DNA of 64,000 bases from assembly GCA_029204225.1 (NCBI GenBank), contig CM055102.1, positions 42,495,229 through 42,559,228 of the forward strand, written 5' to 3'. The DNA comes from Diphasiastrum complanatum. Lineage: Eukaryota; Streptophyta; Lycopodiopsida; Lycopodiales; Lycopodiaceae. Every line of letters starts with the position of its first letter. Position 1 is the first letter of the stretch. The notes under the pieces were generated by a model that was not told the origin of the DNA, did no database searches, and saw only the letters and a list, made by a program, of their open reading frames with translations. A program made the translations under genes and the position numbers. Of the stretch, positions 1-12,660 are shown one piece after another.

Positions 1-194
1 CAATGTCGATGGAGTTGGAGTCGGGTATGTCGAGTCGATCCTGCTCTGCTTCAAAGTTGATGTGTACACAAATTGTTCGACTTATGCGAGTAAGACTGCA
101 TACTGCTGTAGAGAGTGGATATTTACATAGTATAGGAGTACTCAAGAGATGAATTCAGACGAGTATAAGTAAATGTAAAGATTAAACTCCAATA
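1..194 (-). repeat. LTR fragment of a minus-strand copia element
   Basis: Non-coding sequence lying directly downstream (minus strand) of a purine tract at about 195-207 (CTTAAGGGAGAG read on the minus strand). That is the position expected for the start of a 3' LTR. The rest of the LTR lies outside the window, so no partner LTR or target-site duplication can be tested. Confidence 0.5.
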
Positions 195-1560
195 CTCTCC
201 CTTAAGCTTAACTCCTAGGACCTTGAATGAAATTTGATATGGTTGCTAGGGCAATATGATTTTCCTTTGTCAAGGGTTTTGTCAAAATGCCAATCAACAT
301 ACTATCGACATGATAGTAACTTAATTCGGCATCTTTTTTTCATAACTTTTTCTCTAAGAAAATAAAATTGAATTTCAATATGCTTAGTTCTAGAGTGAGT
401 TCGTGGGTTTAGATCCATGAGCAATCTTCTGAGCCAGATAATTTCCTTTACTGTAGAGGTGGCTATGACATATTCGGACTTTGTGGAAGACAAAGAAATG
501 CATTTATGCTTTCGACTATTCCATGAGATGGGTCCTCTTGCTAGAAAGCACAAGTAGCTAGAATTGGATCTCCGAGTGTCCATGTCTCTAGCCCAGGAAT
601 AAGCATTTAGAATTAGAGTGTCCTCTATATCTCCATTATAGCACAAAGCATAGTGTTTCATGGCTTGAATGTACTTTAATGCTCTCAATAGAGTTTCTAG
701 TGAGGTAGGCCGAGATTCGACATATATTGTGACAGTGTGCTAAATGTATAGGCAAGATCAAAGGTTGTGTGCAGACCATGGCATACATGATCAATCCACG
801 ACTATCGACTAATAGGGGTATTTGCACATTTCCTTCTTTTATGCTTCAGTCTTCGGGCACATGTCCTTCGACAACTTGAATCTTGGATCCACGGACGAGT
901 CAATCGACTTGTAGTCTTCAATGCCATACCTGTACACTGGTTAAATACTTTTCTTGGCTTATCGCGATCCTTTTGTTTTCTCTGTCTCTAGTTATCTTAA
1001 TACTGAGCAGGCAGTGCACTTGGCCTGAATCGGTCATTTCAAATTTCTTCGACCATACAAACTTTGTCTTTTGCAGTAACTAATTCGAATTGTTGATGAT
1101 CAAGGAGTCATCAACATGTAAAGCTATTATAACATAGCTTGAGCCTCTATGCTTGAGATAGACATTAGAGACGTCATAACTTGAAGTAAAGTCGTGCTGC
1201 AACAAAAAACAATTGATTCTATCGAACCAGGCCCTCAGAGCTTGATTCAGCCCGCAAAGAGCTTTCTGCAACTTGCATCCCTTATGTTCTTGGCCTTGAA
1301 GGACGTAACCTTTGGATTGATAGATATAGATGTCTTCTTGTATATGTGTGTTTAGAAATGTTGTCTGAACATCCATCTGATGAACTTCCAGATCTTCGGC
1401 AGCTGCGATAGCAAGTAATGTTCGAATCGACTGAAGCTTTACCACTGGACTGAAGGTCTCAGTCAGGTACTTCTAGATCTAGGTGAACTTGGAATGCAGA
1501 ATTCCAAGATCTCTCCTCATCAGGATAAGACATTAAGAGATTATTCCATTAGGAATGGGC
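195..1560 (-). pseudogene. Ty1-copia pol remnant: RT and RNase H
   Basis: Degenerate 3' half of a copia polyprotein. The RT part (about 1080-1445) shows the EVHQMDV..FLN motif, a QALRAWFDRI stretch and LHVDDSLI, the copia form of the YVDD catalytic box with Y replaced by H. RNase H (302-688) shows PISWNSRK, LSSTKSEY and TKHIEIQFYFLREKV, typical of the copia C-terminus. The two parts are in different frames and the stretch between them (690-1080) is broken by frameshifts. The element is cut at about 1560, where the LTR-like sequence of copia A begins. It cannot be functional. Family-level assignment is firm. Confidence 0.85.
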
Positions 1561-1593
1561 TACTTTTCTACAATGCAAAAGTTTCTGTGCCCA

Positions 1594-2360
1594 CAATGTG
1601 TACATGGTCAACGAGTTGGGAATGTTGACGCAGACGAGGACGTTACAAATTCTGTCACTTTGCATTTTTGGAAGTAGTTGGGAACATTCCTCGTTGAAAA
1701 TAGACCACCTTCGGGATTTTTCTCTCACTTCAAGATTATGCGAAAAATAGGCCGAAGGTGCCATACAACAGTTTAACTTTGGGCGAACTGTCAATTCGCA
1801 TTTTCGAAAAAATGCAACAAAAGGCCCAAGGTGCCAAAAACATTTCATTTTCTTGAAGTAACTGCTATTTCGCATTTTTTGAAAAAATGCAAAAAAGTCA
1901 AAATCGCCATAAAATAGTTGACTTGTTGAACTATGCGAGTTTCGCATTTTTTTAAAAGAAAAATACAAAAAAGAACACTGTGCCGAAACATAGTTCATTT
2001 CTGCAAACTGTGCTGAAACATAGTGTCTTTCTATAGACCTATTCTAGACGCTAATTCTTGGAAGTCGTTGAAGATGGCCAAGTTTTCAATGATCTTCAAA
2101 TTATTGAGCTTAACATCTGAACTTGAAATATGATAGGATTGGTTACCTTTGCTGGAGATCAGCCGGAAGCCCGTTGTAGACGTTCTTCAAATGGTTTGGT
2201 TGTCTGAGTTGTGATTCCTACAGGTATCAGATGAGCATATATTGAACCTAAAATAGATTTCATCTTATCCTAGATCAGAGATTAGTAAACGTGCAGGAAG
2301 AATCTTGAGGTAGAAATTATTATTCACCAAGGAGACAATTGTGGGCTTAGTTTCCAACAA
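1594..2360 (-). repeat. Copia A 3' LTR, truncated
   Basis: Direct repeat of 5987-6753, at a constant offset of 4393-4394 bases. The minus-strand start TGTTGGAAA follows the purine tract at 2361-2372. The last ~690 bases of the LTR are absent here compared with the other copy, so this copy is truncated where it meets the copia remnant at about 1560-1593. The LTR is rich in TTCGCATTTTT-like runs. Confidence 0.75.
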
Positions 2361-5281
2361 CCTCCCTTAAGGTCACGGTTGATGGAGCAATATTGAAGGA
2401 TCACTTGCCTTGAGAACACTTTCTCCCGAATGATATGATACTGGATTTCTATGTACTTGGATTTGCCATGAAATCTGGGATTCAGCGACAGTGAAATACA
2501 GCTCAAGTTGTCACACAAAAGGGTAATAGCATTGAACTGACTGTGATGGAAGTCGTGATCCATACAGCTTCTTTTGAAACTTGACATGTTGCGATGTACT
2601 TTGCCTCGGTCGAAAAAACATGCTGCGATTTCTGTTTCCTTGAGTTCCATGAAATTGGTCCCCCTGCCAGATAGAAACATAACCTTGAGGTAGATTTTTT
2701 GCTAGAGACTGTTCCTCCCCAATCTGAGTCGGAGTAGTCTCGCAGAGGACGAGTGGGTCAATAGCTTTTCCATCATAACACAAAATGTGATCTAAACTTT
2801 CTTGAATATATTTCATAACTCTGTTTAATGCATTCCAATGAGAGATCCTAGGATTAGACATAAATTGACTTAACGTGCTAACAGTGTATGCTAAATTTGG
2901 TCTAGTACAAAGCATTGCATACATCAAAGATCCTATAAGTGATAAAGGTACTTCGCTAAGTTGAGTAGTTCACTATCAGAATCAGCACAAATAGGTTTAG
3001 TCAATACTATACTTGAATCCATTGGAATATCAATTGGTTTGCAATCAAACATATGAAACTTTTCTAAAATGCCTTTTAGATATGTCTACTGGCTAAAATA
3101 GACCTTCTTTTGAAGTCTATTTTTAGTAATGTGAATTTCTAGCAAAGAATGAACAGCTCCTAAATCAGTCATGTCAAATTCATTTGACAAATCCCTCTTA
3201 GTAGTGTGCAGTAGAGAAGTGTCGTTAGACAAAAGGAATGCATCATCTACATAAAGAGCTATCTGAATTGGTACCTAGTATATGCTTGGAATGAACGTTA
3301 CAATCAACTAAATTGTTTGCAAAGCCCAATGAGATGAGGTAAGAGCTGATTCTATCAAACCATGCTCTTGCGGCCTGTTTCAGACAGTAGATTGCCTTAT
3401 GTAGTGTCTTGACATCCATTTGATGCATTTTGAGGTCTTTCGCGGTTGCTAATGCAGTCAATGTCCTGATTGACTACAGTTTGATGACAAGACTGAAAAT
3501 TTCTTGATAATCCACTCCTTGGACTTGAGTGAATTCTTTAGCCACTAGTTGTGCTTTCCATTTTGCAATGAAACCATCAGAGTTGATCTTCTTTTTGAAG
3601 ATCCACTTGTTGTCAATAACTCTCTTGTGAGTAGGGAAGTTGACCAGTGTCTAGGTCTAATTCGTCGAGCTGTACTCGCTTTCCATAGCTTCTTGCCACT
3701 TCACAACATCCTTGGAGTAAATTGCTTCAGCTAGGGTCTCTGGTTCTTTTGATGAAATCCAAAATTATTGAGGTGTATACCTCTCAAGAACTGTCCGAGT
3801 CCGTGAGGATTTACGGACGCTTGGTTGACCAGGATGCGATGATGCTTCTTCTTGAATTTCTCCAAACCTGTTCGAGCTGGCTTGGTCTGGTCTGATGACA
3901 GGTACTGTCGGCTACTCGGCTTCTATAGGTGTAGCTGTAGGTTCTGTAGAAGAAACATTATCATTGGAATATTTCATGCTACCTAAAATAGGATGAAATG
4001 ACATAGCATCATTTATCGATGGTTGTTTAAAATCATAATATGTATGTTCTTGAAAAATTACATCCCTAGAGACAAATACTACATTGGTGGATGGATCACA
4101 AACTCTGTAACTTTATGGTCATTAGAATAGCCAATGAAAATACATTTATTTGTCCCATGATCCAGCTTCTTCCTAAGCTGTTTAGGAACGTGAACAAAAC
4201 ATACACAACCAAAGATTTTTAAATGGCTGACACTAGGCTTGTGTCCATGCCATACTTCATAAGGAGTTTTATTGTTGACGACTTTGGTACTGGATCTGGT
4301 CTGTACGTAACAGGCTGTGGCAGTAGCTTATGCCCAAAACTTTGTAGGTAGATGTGATTTCATTAGAGATATTAGCTAATGCAACTGAATTAGAGAGTAC
4401 GTAAAGATTTTTGACTCTAGTGCATGTAGTCATAGTAGTATCTTTATCGAAGATTGTACACTGTTCAGATGAGAAAGTAACAGTGTAGCCCTCATCAGTC
4501 ATCTTAGAAACTCACAATAGGTTCTTTGACAACTGAGGTACGTGAAGAACATTGGTGACATAAATAGAAAGATCATTGTTGAAAGTGATCTTGACTGTCC
4601 CTTTGCCTTCCATGCGTATGGTGCTTGAATCTCCGAGGTAGATGAATTGATCTCTACTATGAACTGCATACTCGGTAAACCATTCCTTGCGAGAAGTCAT
4701 GTCAGGCTGTGTGGAGATCATTATAAAAGTGTTCATATGACTTTGGAAGAGAGGAAAGCAAGGTCATAACGACATCATCATCTTGAAAAATAAATCCTAC
4801 AGCTGATAACTGATCCATTAAAGATTTGAAGTTGTTGATGTGAGAAGTGATGGCAGTAGAATCAGACATGCTAAGTGTAAAGAACTTCCTTCTGAGGTGA
4901 AACCTAGTGGTTACATCGTGAGTCTCATACAGACTTGATTTTAGTCCAGTGCTTCCTTAGAGGTCTTGCACGTGGTAACATAAGATATTTGGGAGTCGGC
5001 CATATTGAGTGTGATACATGCTAAGGCTTTCTGATCTTTGATCTTCCATGCCTTTGCTTGATCACCATCTTCTGGTTTCAGGTCAGCGCCTTCTACTACA
5101 TCCCAAAGATCTTTATCTATCAACATCATCCGGAGTTTTAACTTTCAGATATAGAAGTTAGATCCATTGAACTTGTTAGTGAATCTAATCTCGTTGGATG
5201 ATGACGAAGAGTTACCAATATGAGACATGTTAACAATAATACAAATGGAACAAACTTAATCTCTTGGTTTATATGAGCTAC
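2361..5281 (-). pseudogene. Copia A gag-pol remnant, integrase mostly deleted
   Basis: Minus-strand internal region of a Ty1-copia element. Gag starts near 5230 (MSHIG..) and continues to 4941. The protease/pre-integrase part is at 4269-4736, with a stretch ending in VPQLSKNLL. The integrase C-terminal linker is at about 4090-4260, RT pieces at 3243-3780 (HQMDVK, AARAWFDRISS), and RT end plus RNase H at 2324-2927 (LAYTVSTLSQFMSNPRISHW, SKYIEIQYHIIREKV). The pre-integrase runs almost directly into the integrase tail, so the catalytic D-D-E core has been lost. Several stops and frameshifts are present. It belongs to the same family as copia B at 8231-9908. Confidence 0.85.
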
Positions 5282-5293
5282 GCTCTGATACCA
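5282..5293 (-). other. Primer-binding site of copia A (initiator tRNA-Met type)
   Basis: On the minus strand this reads TGGTATCAGAGC, complementary to the 3' end of plant initiator tRNA-Met, and it lies 3 bases from the LTR end ATCA at 5297. It fixes the orientation of copia A. Confidence 0.9.
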
Positions 5294-5296
5294 ATC

Positions 5297-6753
5297 TGAT
5301 GGGGCAAGGGAGTATGGAGAATGCGAACGGAGAAGGGAGTAGGATTATTTGCGAAGCAGCTCTCCCGCTATAATGGGCTGCTAGATGCAAAAACAGTCTA
5401 ATAGATTGCTAATGCTAAGTGTAGTCACAGCTCAAGCACTCTATGCCCAACAAAATCTTATAAATTAGTTCATACTCACAAAAAAAAAATGAGTACAGTC
5501 CACTGAAGAGATTAGAAATGGTTTGAGGTATTACTGGATACTAGATTCAATGAGAAGTTCAGTTCTGAAATGGAGTGATAGTGCAACAAAATAATGCACG
5601 TCCCTCAAGCATCAAGGACAACCATCGTCTGATCAGAAACTGAGGAGTCGTAGATGTCCGTGTTCTGATCAAAGTGAGTAAATGAGCATGGTAAAGCAGA
5701 AGTAAAGTGCATTCAAATCACAATAAGCCATTCATCTATATTATACACATATAGAAAAGTGTATTGTTGTTATATTACATTGAAGCACAACAATGACAGT
5801 TACAACCAGAATGATGGCGTAACTAGGAGGCTCAAAATCATTCATCTCATGGACGGAGCCTCAAATAGAGTGTGCTGGGATGATCTATTTATAGATTGCA
5901 TCCATGTATTAATTACAATAAATGTTTGTCATCTAATTAGACAAGTCATTGTACTTGGAAGTATTTGGCTTATGATGACAACTGTACAATGTGTACATGG
6001 TCAACAAGTTGGAAATGTTGATGCGGACGAGGACATTGCAAATTCTCTCACTTCGTATTTTTGGAAGTGGCTGGGAACGTTCCTTGTTGAAAATAAACCA
6101 CCTTCGGGATTTTTCTCTCACTTCGAGATTATGCAAAAAATAGGCCGAAGGTGCCATAAAACAATTTAATTTTGGGTGAATAGTCATTTCGCATTTTTTG
6201 AAAAAATGCAACAAAGGCCCAAGGTGCCGAAAACAGTTCATTTTCTTGAAGTAACTGCTATTCCGCATTTTTCGAAAAAATACGAAAAAGCCAAAATTGC
6301 CATAAAATAGTTGACTTGTTGAACTATGCGAGTTTTGCATTTTTTTTCGAGAACAATGCAAAAAAGCAGATTGTGTCAAAACATAGTTCATTTATGTAGA
6401 TTGTGCCGAAATATAGTGTATTCCTGCAGACTTGTTCTAGACGCTAATTATTGGAAGTCATTGAAGATGGCCAAGTCTTCAATGATCTTCAAATTATTAA
6501 ACTTAACATCTGAACTTGAAATATGATAGGATTGGTTACCCTTTGCTGGAGATCAGCCAGAAGCCCGTTGTAGACGTTCTTCAAATGGTTTGGCTATCCG
6601 AGTTGTGATTCCTGCAGGTATCAGATGAGCAGACATTGAATCTAAAATAGGTTTCATCTGATCCTAGATTAGAGATCAATAAATGTGTAGGAATAATCTT
6701 GAGGTAAAAGTTATTATTCACCAAGGAGACAACTGTGGACTTAATTTCCAACA
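5297..6753 (-). repeat. Copia A 5' LTR, full length
   Basis: About 1457 bases, in plus-strand reading from TGATGGGG to CCAACA, so the minus-strand LTR has TG..CA ends. Bases 5987-6753 repeat at 1594-2360. The next base begins a chromovirus integrase fragment, so the outer boundary is sharp, but with a truncated partner no target duplication can be shown. Confidence 0.8.
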
Positions 6754-6754
6754 A

Positions 6755-7967
6755 CCTTGGCTCACAAAGGACACTTGAGCTAATAAAAAAAAACTTTTAT
6801 TGGATAAATCTAAAGGGTCAAGTGGAGGCATATGTTCACAAGTGCGGACAATGTCAGGTTAATAAAGCTGAAAGACTTCTGGCTTGTTACTTCCTTTGGA
6901 AATTTCCAAAAGAAAGTGGAAAAGTATTTCCATGGATTTTGTGGTTGGGCTACCAGATGGGGAAGCAAACTGATGCTATTTGGGTTATAGCTGATAGGTT
7001 AACTAAAATGGTGCAATTCATTCCAACTAAGCAAACTGTCAAAGCTTTTGAACTTGCTCAACTTTTCGTGGAAAAGTTGTTATGGTTGTTTGCTGAATGA
7101 CATTGTTAATGATCAAGATTCTAAGTTCACTGGCAAATTTTGGCAGGTGGTCTTTGAAAAATTAGAGACCACCTTAAGTCTAGGGTCTAGTGATCATCCT
7201 GAATCGGATGGACAGACAGAGAGGACAAACCAGTCTATGGAAGACATGCTTCGAGCATATGTTTCCAGAATACAGTTGGATTGGAAAAGGTATCTTCCAA
7301 TGATTGAGAGCGCAAAGCATTCAGCGACAGATTTTAGTCCATTTTCTTTGATGTATGGTTTCCAGCCTAGAGTTCCATCTCTGTTGGCCTCAAAAGCCTT
7401 TAGGTTAAATCAACGGTTGATTTCCTGCATGATATGCAGGAAGTGTTGCTTGTTGCTCACGACAATCTAAAAATGCCTCAGGATAGAGCCCAATACTATG
7501 CTAATCAAAAGCGACAACCTAGGGTCTATGAGGAAGGAGTTTGGGTATATCTTAGAATTTCAAAAGATTCTAAGGTATTAAAGACTGAAAAATGTCCTAA
7601 TTTATCACCTAGTTATGCTAGGCCTTTTCGTATTATAAGGAAACTCAATCTGAATGCCTATCAACTAGAACTCTCTCAAGGTGTGTCAAGGTTTATCCAG
7701 TCTTTTACATTAGTCGTTTAAAAGGATGACTTGATTTTTCAAGAGGACCTAGTTAAGCTTGAGGACCAGACATCCTCTATACCTTTGAAACCATAGGCCA
7801 TTATTGATGTATGTCAACGTGGGCTCAGAAACCGGCAGGTAACTGAGTACTTGATTCGTTGGAAAGGAAGCTCCGAAGATGAGGATACTTGGAAAAATGA
7901 GCATGACCTTAGATTGAGATTCTCATATTTCCTTTCTTAGAAGAGGAATCTTTGAAGGGGGAGGGAA
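6755..7967 (+). pseudogene. Ty3-gypsy chromovirus integrase and chromodomain remnant
   Basis: The 3' end of a gypsy polyprotein on the plus strand. The zinc-binding tail [12 protein letters not shown], the core pieces AIWVIADRLTKM, NDQDSKFTGKFW and SSDHPESDGQTERTNQ, and the YGFQPRVPSL stretch mark the integrase. Around 7830-7920 a chromodomain-like stretch (VTEYLIRWKGS..DEDTW) follows, which defines chromoviruses. Frames change near 7090 and 7440 and stops are present. It is the same lineage as the nearly complete element at 29607-35978, whose integrase shares QVNKAERL and YGFQPR. The 5' part is missing and the fragment abuts the copia A LTR, so copia A probably inserted here. Confidence 0.88.
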
Positions 7968-8230
7968 TGTTAGGGACCCAACTCTCTTGGGTCCCAAACC
8001 CAATTAAAACTGAACGTTGACTGGGCCGATTGACTTGAGTAATGACTTGTGGACCTGTATGGTTGCCACATGTCATGTTCCAGGATGTGTGCTAGTAGGC
8101 TTGGAGACTCTTTCCTTGGAGGTATACAAGGAGGAGAGGTCTTTCACAGAAGCCGAGCAGTCGACAACGCTAGTCGAAAGACTAGATCAAGCCAGCTTGA
8201 GAAAATCGAAAACACCATTCTAATTTGGTC
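7968..8230 (+). repeat. Chromovirus 3' LTR fragment
   Basis: Starts TGTTAGGGACCC directly after the purine tract GGGGGAGGGAA (about 7957-7967), the usual PPT-LTR junction. Sequence is cut at about 8230, where copia RT-linker coding sequence starts. No open frame of note. Confidence 0.65.
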
Positions 8231-9908
8231 AACCTAATGTTCAAAGATCCTTGAGAATCCAATTAGTTCCTGAGAGGTATACACCTCAATCTTTTTGGAC
8301 TTCATGTAGAGATCTAGAGACCCTAGCCGAAGCAATCGACTCTAAGGATGTTGTGAAGTAGAAAGAAACAATGGAAAGTGAGTACAACTCACTTTTGACA
8401 AACCAGACCTGAACACTGGTCGACTTTCCCACTCATAGAAGAGTCATCGACACCAAGTGGATCTTCAAGAAGAAGATCAACTCTGATGGTTCCATTGCAA
8501 AATGGAAAGCACGGTTGGTGGCTAAAGGATTCACTCAAATGCAGAGAGTGGATTATCAGAAATATTCAATCTTGTTGTCAAAATGCAATCAATCAGGACT
8601 CTCATTGCATTAGCAGTCATGAAAGACCTCGAAATGCATCAAATGGATGTCAAAATAGCCTTTCTCAATGACTATGTCAAATAGGAGCTGTACACCTTCC
8701 AACTCGAAGGATTCGAAGTCAAAGGCCAAGAGCACAAAGTGTGCAAGCTGCACAAAGCAATCTATGGCTTGAAACAAGCTGCAAGGGCTTGGTTCAAAAG
8801 AATCAATGTTTATCTCATTCAATTAGATTTTGCAAAAATTCAACTAACTGTAATGTTTATTCCAAATACATAGGTGTCAATTTAGTTCACATAGCTCTAT
8901 ATGTAGATGATGTATTTATTCTGTCTAACGACACATTCTTATTGTGCACACTACTAAGAGTGATATGTCAAAAGAATTCAACATGACTGATCTAGGCACT
9001 GTTCATTCATTATTAGGAATACACATCACTAGAGATAGATTACATAAGAAAGTTTATCTTAGCCAGCAGAAATATCTAGAGAACATTCTAGAAAAACTTC
9101 ACACGGCTGATTGCAAACCAATTGATATGCCAATGGATCTAGCTAAGGTATTGATTAAACCTTCATATGTGGACACCAAAAGTGAGATACTCGACTTCTC
9201 GAAGTATCCTTGTCATTCACTAATAGGATCTTTAATGTATGCCATGCTATGCACTAGACTAGATCTAACATACACTATCACTGCATTAAGTCAATTCATG
9301 TCTAATCCTAGGATCTTACATTGAAAAGCATTAAAGAGAGTGATGAAATACATTAAAGAAGTTTAGATCACATTTTATGCTATGATGGAAATGCTATTGA
9401 CCCAATGCTTTTTCAAGGCTACTCTGACTCATATTGGGGAAGAAATGTCTCTACTAGAAAATCCACTTCCGGATTTTGCTTCTTTCTAGCAGGGGGACCA
9501 ATTTCATGGAATTCAAGAAAGCAGAAATTAGTGGTGCTTTCAATCGAATCAGAATACATCGCAAGATGTCAAAGCTTCAAAAGAATTTATCTGGATCAGA
9601 TTATTACTTCATGATTTACATCACACTCAGTTTCAGCCTACTACCATTCTGTGTGATAATATGAGTTGTATTTCACTGTCACCAAATCTCAGATTTCATG
9701 GCAAGTCAAAGCACATTGAAATCCAATATCATTTCATTCGAAAAAAAAAGTTCTCTTAGGACAAGTGATCCTTCAATATTGCTCCACATCCAAAACGGTT
9801 ACAGACATATTCACCAAAGCTCTTCCCAAGATCAAGCATCAGAAGTTCTTCAACATGCTAAACCTGACGAAGACACTCAAGGCACCAACCGTGACCTTAA
9901 GGGGGACT
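8231..9908 (+). pseudogene. Copia B pol remnant: RT and RNase H
   Basis: Plus-strand 3' half of a Ty1-copia polyprotein, close relative of copia A. In order: the integrase-RT linker (about 8250-8340), the start of RT with DTKWIFKKKINSDGSIAKWKA (about 8450-8520), HQMDVK, ALYVDDVFIL (intact YVDD catalytic box, about 8905-8935), LLGIHITRD, LDLTYTITALSQFMSNPRIL, then RNase H with PISWNSRKQK and a tail ending in the purine tract CTTAAGGGGGAC at about 9897-9908. Several stops and frameshifts (e.g. near 8685, 9320 and 9600) make it non-functional. Gag, protease and integrase are missing at the 5' side. Confidence 0.85.
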
Positions 9909-10273
9909 ATTGAAAATTAAGCTCACAGTTTTCTCCTCGGTGATAGAATTTGTTCAAGATTCTTCTTACACATTTTTCGATCATTGATCTAGGATCAGAT
10001 GCAATCTCTTTAGGCTTTATGTCTGCTCATCTGATACTTGCAGATATTATAATTTTCTATTTTGTTATTCTACACAATTAGTGGTGTTTCTTAACACAGA
10101 CTACAAAACTTGCAAAACTACTCTCATTCTGTGTGCAAAATAACACCTAGTAAAATACACGGGTTTTCGCAAAGCAGTTTGACACCTGCAACTTTACACA
10201 GGATCTGAAACAACCGAACTACTCGAAGGATGACTACATCGACCTTTCGGCTGATCTTCATCACTGGACTAAA
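9909..10273 (+). repeat. Copia B 3' LTR, first part (interrupted)
   Basis: Begins directly after the purine tract and resembles the minus-strand start of the copia A LTR (TTGGAAATTAAG-like). It is cut by insertion of copia D at 10274 and resumes at 16619. Confidence 0.75.
10269..10273. repeat. Target-site duplication CTAAA of copia D (left)
   Basis: CTAAA immediately left of the LTR start at 10274. The same five bases follow the other LTR at 16614-16618. A 5-bp duplication is the normal footprint of a copia integrase. Confidence 0.85.
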
Positions 10274-10815
10274 TGTCGTGAATTGTTTTGTTTCACGAAC
10301 AGATTTGTTTCTTTTGAATTTTTTTAATGCAGAAGTGTACATGATCCTAGACACACGACTACAAATCACAGAACAGAATTCTTTCTAGCAATCAAGACAA
10401 TGGAAAACAAGGAGATGAACAAGATAGAGCAACTATATTATCAGTTTGAATTTTTTGAGCACGATGATCGGTGTCTCACTCGTTGGTGGCCGGACACTCT
10501 ACTCTTTCGCTGTGTTATGCTCGTTGGCAGACTTTTATGAGCATGAAGTTTAAGACTCCACGCCCGTTGAGCTGCCAGCTGGCAGTGCAAAAGATTTTCT
10601 TTCGTTTTCTTTTCATTTCGTGTCGTGTCGTGTCTTTTGGTCCTAGAGACATGTTTGACTTACGCGAATCATTCGACCTTCGAGTTTTGCTTCGCTTCAT
10701 GTCTTAGGCTTTTTGAGGTACGTTGACTTTCACAAATTGTTTGTCATTCGTCCTTTGCTTCGTGTCGCTTCGCTTCACATCGCAGCAAAGTTACAAGAGT
10801 TCACAATTTTTGACA
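10274..10815 (-). repeat. Copia D 3' LTR with internal deletion
   Basis: 542 bases from TGTCGTGAA to TTTTGACA. It matches 15865-16613 at both ends but lacks about 205 bases that lie near 16125-16335 in the other copy. Confidence 0.88.
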
Positions 10816-12660
10816 CTCCCTCTTGAACCTTGCAATTTTGCATGTGTAACCCAATTGTCATTCTTCGCTTTGTGAAGAGTGGCTTGTTGAGCGGCTTCAT
10901 GAGCAAATCTACAATGATGTCTTCAGACTTTATGTACTGGACCTGGAGCTCTCCTTTCGAGATAAATCTCGAATGTGATGGTACTTTAGAGGTATGTGTT
11001 TTGTCTTTGAATAGAAGACATGATCCTGGGACAGATAAATGGCACTCTAAGAATCCATCATCATCATGCATGGTCCTCCTTGTGGTATCCCAATTGCCTC
11101 CAGCATCATCTGCAACCAAACTACCTCATTCGCCACCTTTAAAGCTGCGATGTATTCAACTTCGCATGAGGATTGAGCTACGAAGGTTTGCTTTTTGCAT
11201 ATCCAGCTTATTGCTGCTCCGCACGCTATTGAACATCCTCCAATTATGGACTTGTTGTCATCTTTGCAACTCGCCCAGCTTGCATCACTGTAGTGGTGCA
11301 GCTCGAATTCTTTTCTTTCGTTTCCTGCTCTGTAGCTTAATCTCATATTTTGGGTACCCTTTAGATATTGTAGGATTCGTTTTGTCATTTGCCAATGTGC
11401 CATGCCAGGATTGGAAGAGAATTGGCTTAAAGCATAAACGGAGAAAGCTAGATAAGGTATGGTACAAATTGTAAGGTACATCAGACTACCAATTAGATTT
11501 TGGTAGGGTATACATTCCATCTTGTGTTTTTTTTCCTTCTTTTTTTGGGCAATCCTGCTTCATCAACTTGGCTCCAGCTATTATTGGTGTAGCTTTTTCT
11601 TTGCAGTCCATCATGTGATACTGCTTCAGCACTTTTCTGGCATATTCAGACTGACTCAAATGCATTTTGCTTTTATTCGATCTCTTTTGATCTCCAACCT
11701 GAGGCATTTTGTTGCTTCTCCTAGATCTATGATTTTATAATTTTCAAAAATCCGACTCTTCGTGTCCTTGAGTGCATCAAGGAGTTTTCTATCATAAGAG
11801 AATCATCCATGAAAATAGTTAGTATCACAAAATCTTTTCCTACTCTTTTTATGTAGACATTATAGTCTGGTTGTGTAGGATTGAAGTCTAGAGACTTCAG
11901 TAGACTGTCAAGCTTCTTGTACCAAGCTCACGATGTCTGCTTTAGACCATAAATGCATCTCTGCAACCAGCAGACATATTGTCAATTGTCAGGGTCTTCA
12001 AATCCTTTAGGTTGCTTCATGAAGAGTTTATCATCTAGATCTCTGTGGAGAAAGGCTGTCTTTACATCAATCTGGTGAATTTCCAAATTGTGTTGTGTAG
12101 CATATGCAAGGAGCAGTCGTATGCTTGTCATATTGACCATTGACGAATATGTGTCGAAATAATCAACACCATATCTTTGTGTGTAGCCCTTCGGGACAAG
12201 CTTTGCTTTGTAATGGCCAACAATGTCATTTGATTTTATTTTTTTTTTGTACACCCGCATGCAGTCAACGATCTTTTTGTTTTCTGGTAGTGGCTCTAGT
12301 GTCCATGCCTCATTTCGCCTCATCAACTCGATCTCCTCTGACATTGTTTGCTTCTAGAATTCTCCCTCTAGACTCTGGACAGCTTCATGATATGTTGTTG
12401 GCTCTTCAGTGAAGCTGCAGTACTCGAATTGCATGTCTTCGCTCCACTAAAGATTGTCAGCGTATCGATCTGAGATCTTCTTTGTCTTGTTGACCTTCTT
12501 GGTTCGTTTTGTTGCTGCTCGAACATTTCTTGTTCGTGGAGTTGATCTTTTGTTTCTTGCTGTTCTGGAGTCTATGGCTCAACATTTTGATTTGACGTCT
12601 GTCCTCGATCTCCCTCTTGAATTGGCAGCAGTGTGAAGATCTCATGGCCATTTTCATCTT
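10816..12660 (-). pseudogene. Copia D RT and RNase H region
   Basis: Minus-strand pol pieces. RT N-terminus at 11982-12344 has MRVYKKKIKSND, HYKAKLVPKGYTQRYG, HQIDVKTAFLH and LFMKQPKGFE. The RT middle (about 11740-11980) is broken by stops. 11486-11707 carries LSQSEYARKVLKQYHMMDC. 11047-11520 carries IGSLMYLTICT..PYLAFSV and the RNase H start (YSDASWASCKDDNKS, AISWICKKQTFVAQSS). The C-terminus at 10820-11040 ends in KVQEGVSK before the purine tract. The linker at 12360-12660 is lysine- and serine-rich. Frames shift at least three times. Confidence 0.85.

Noticed and set aside
10830-11474. A 214-codon plus-strand frame in copia D
   Set aside because: Shadow of the RNase H and RT region, which is recognisable on the minus strand.
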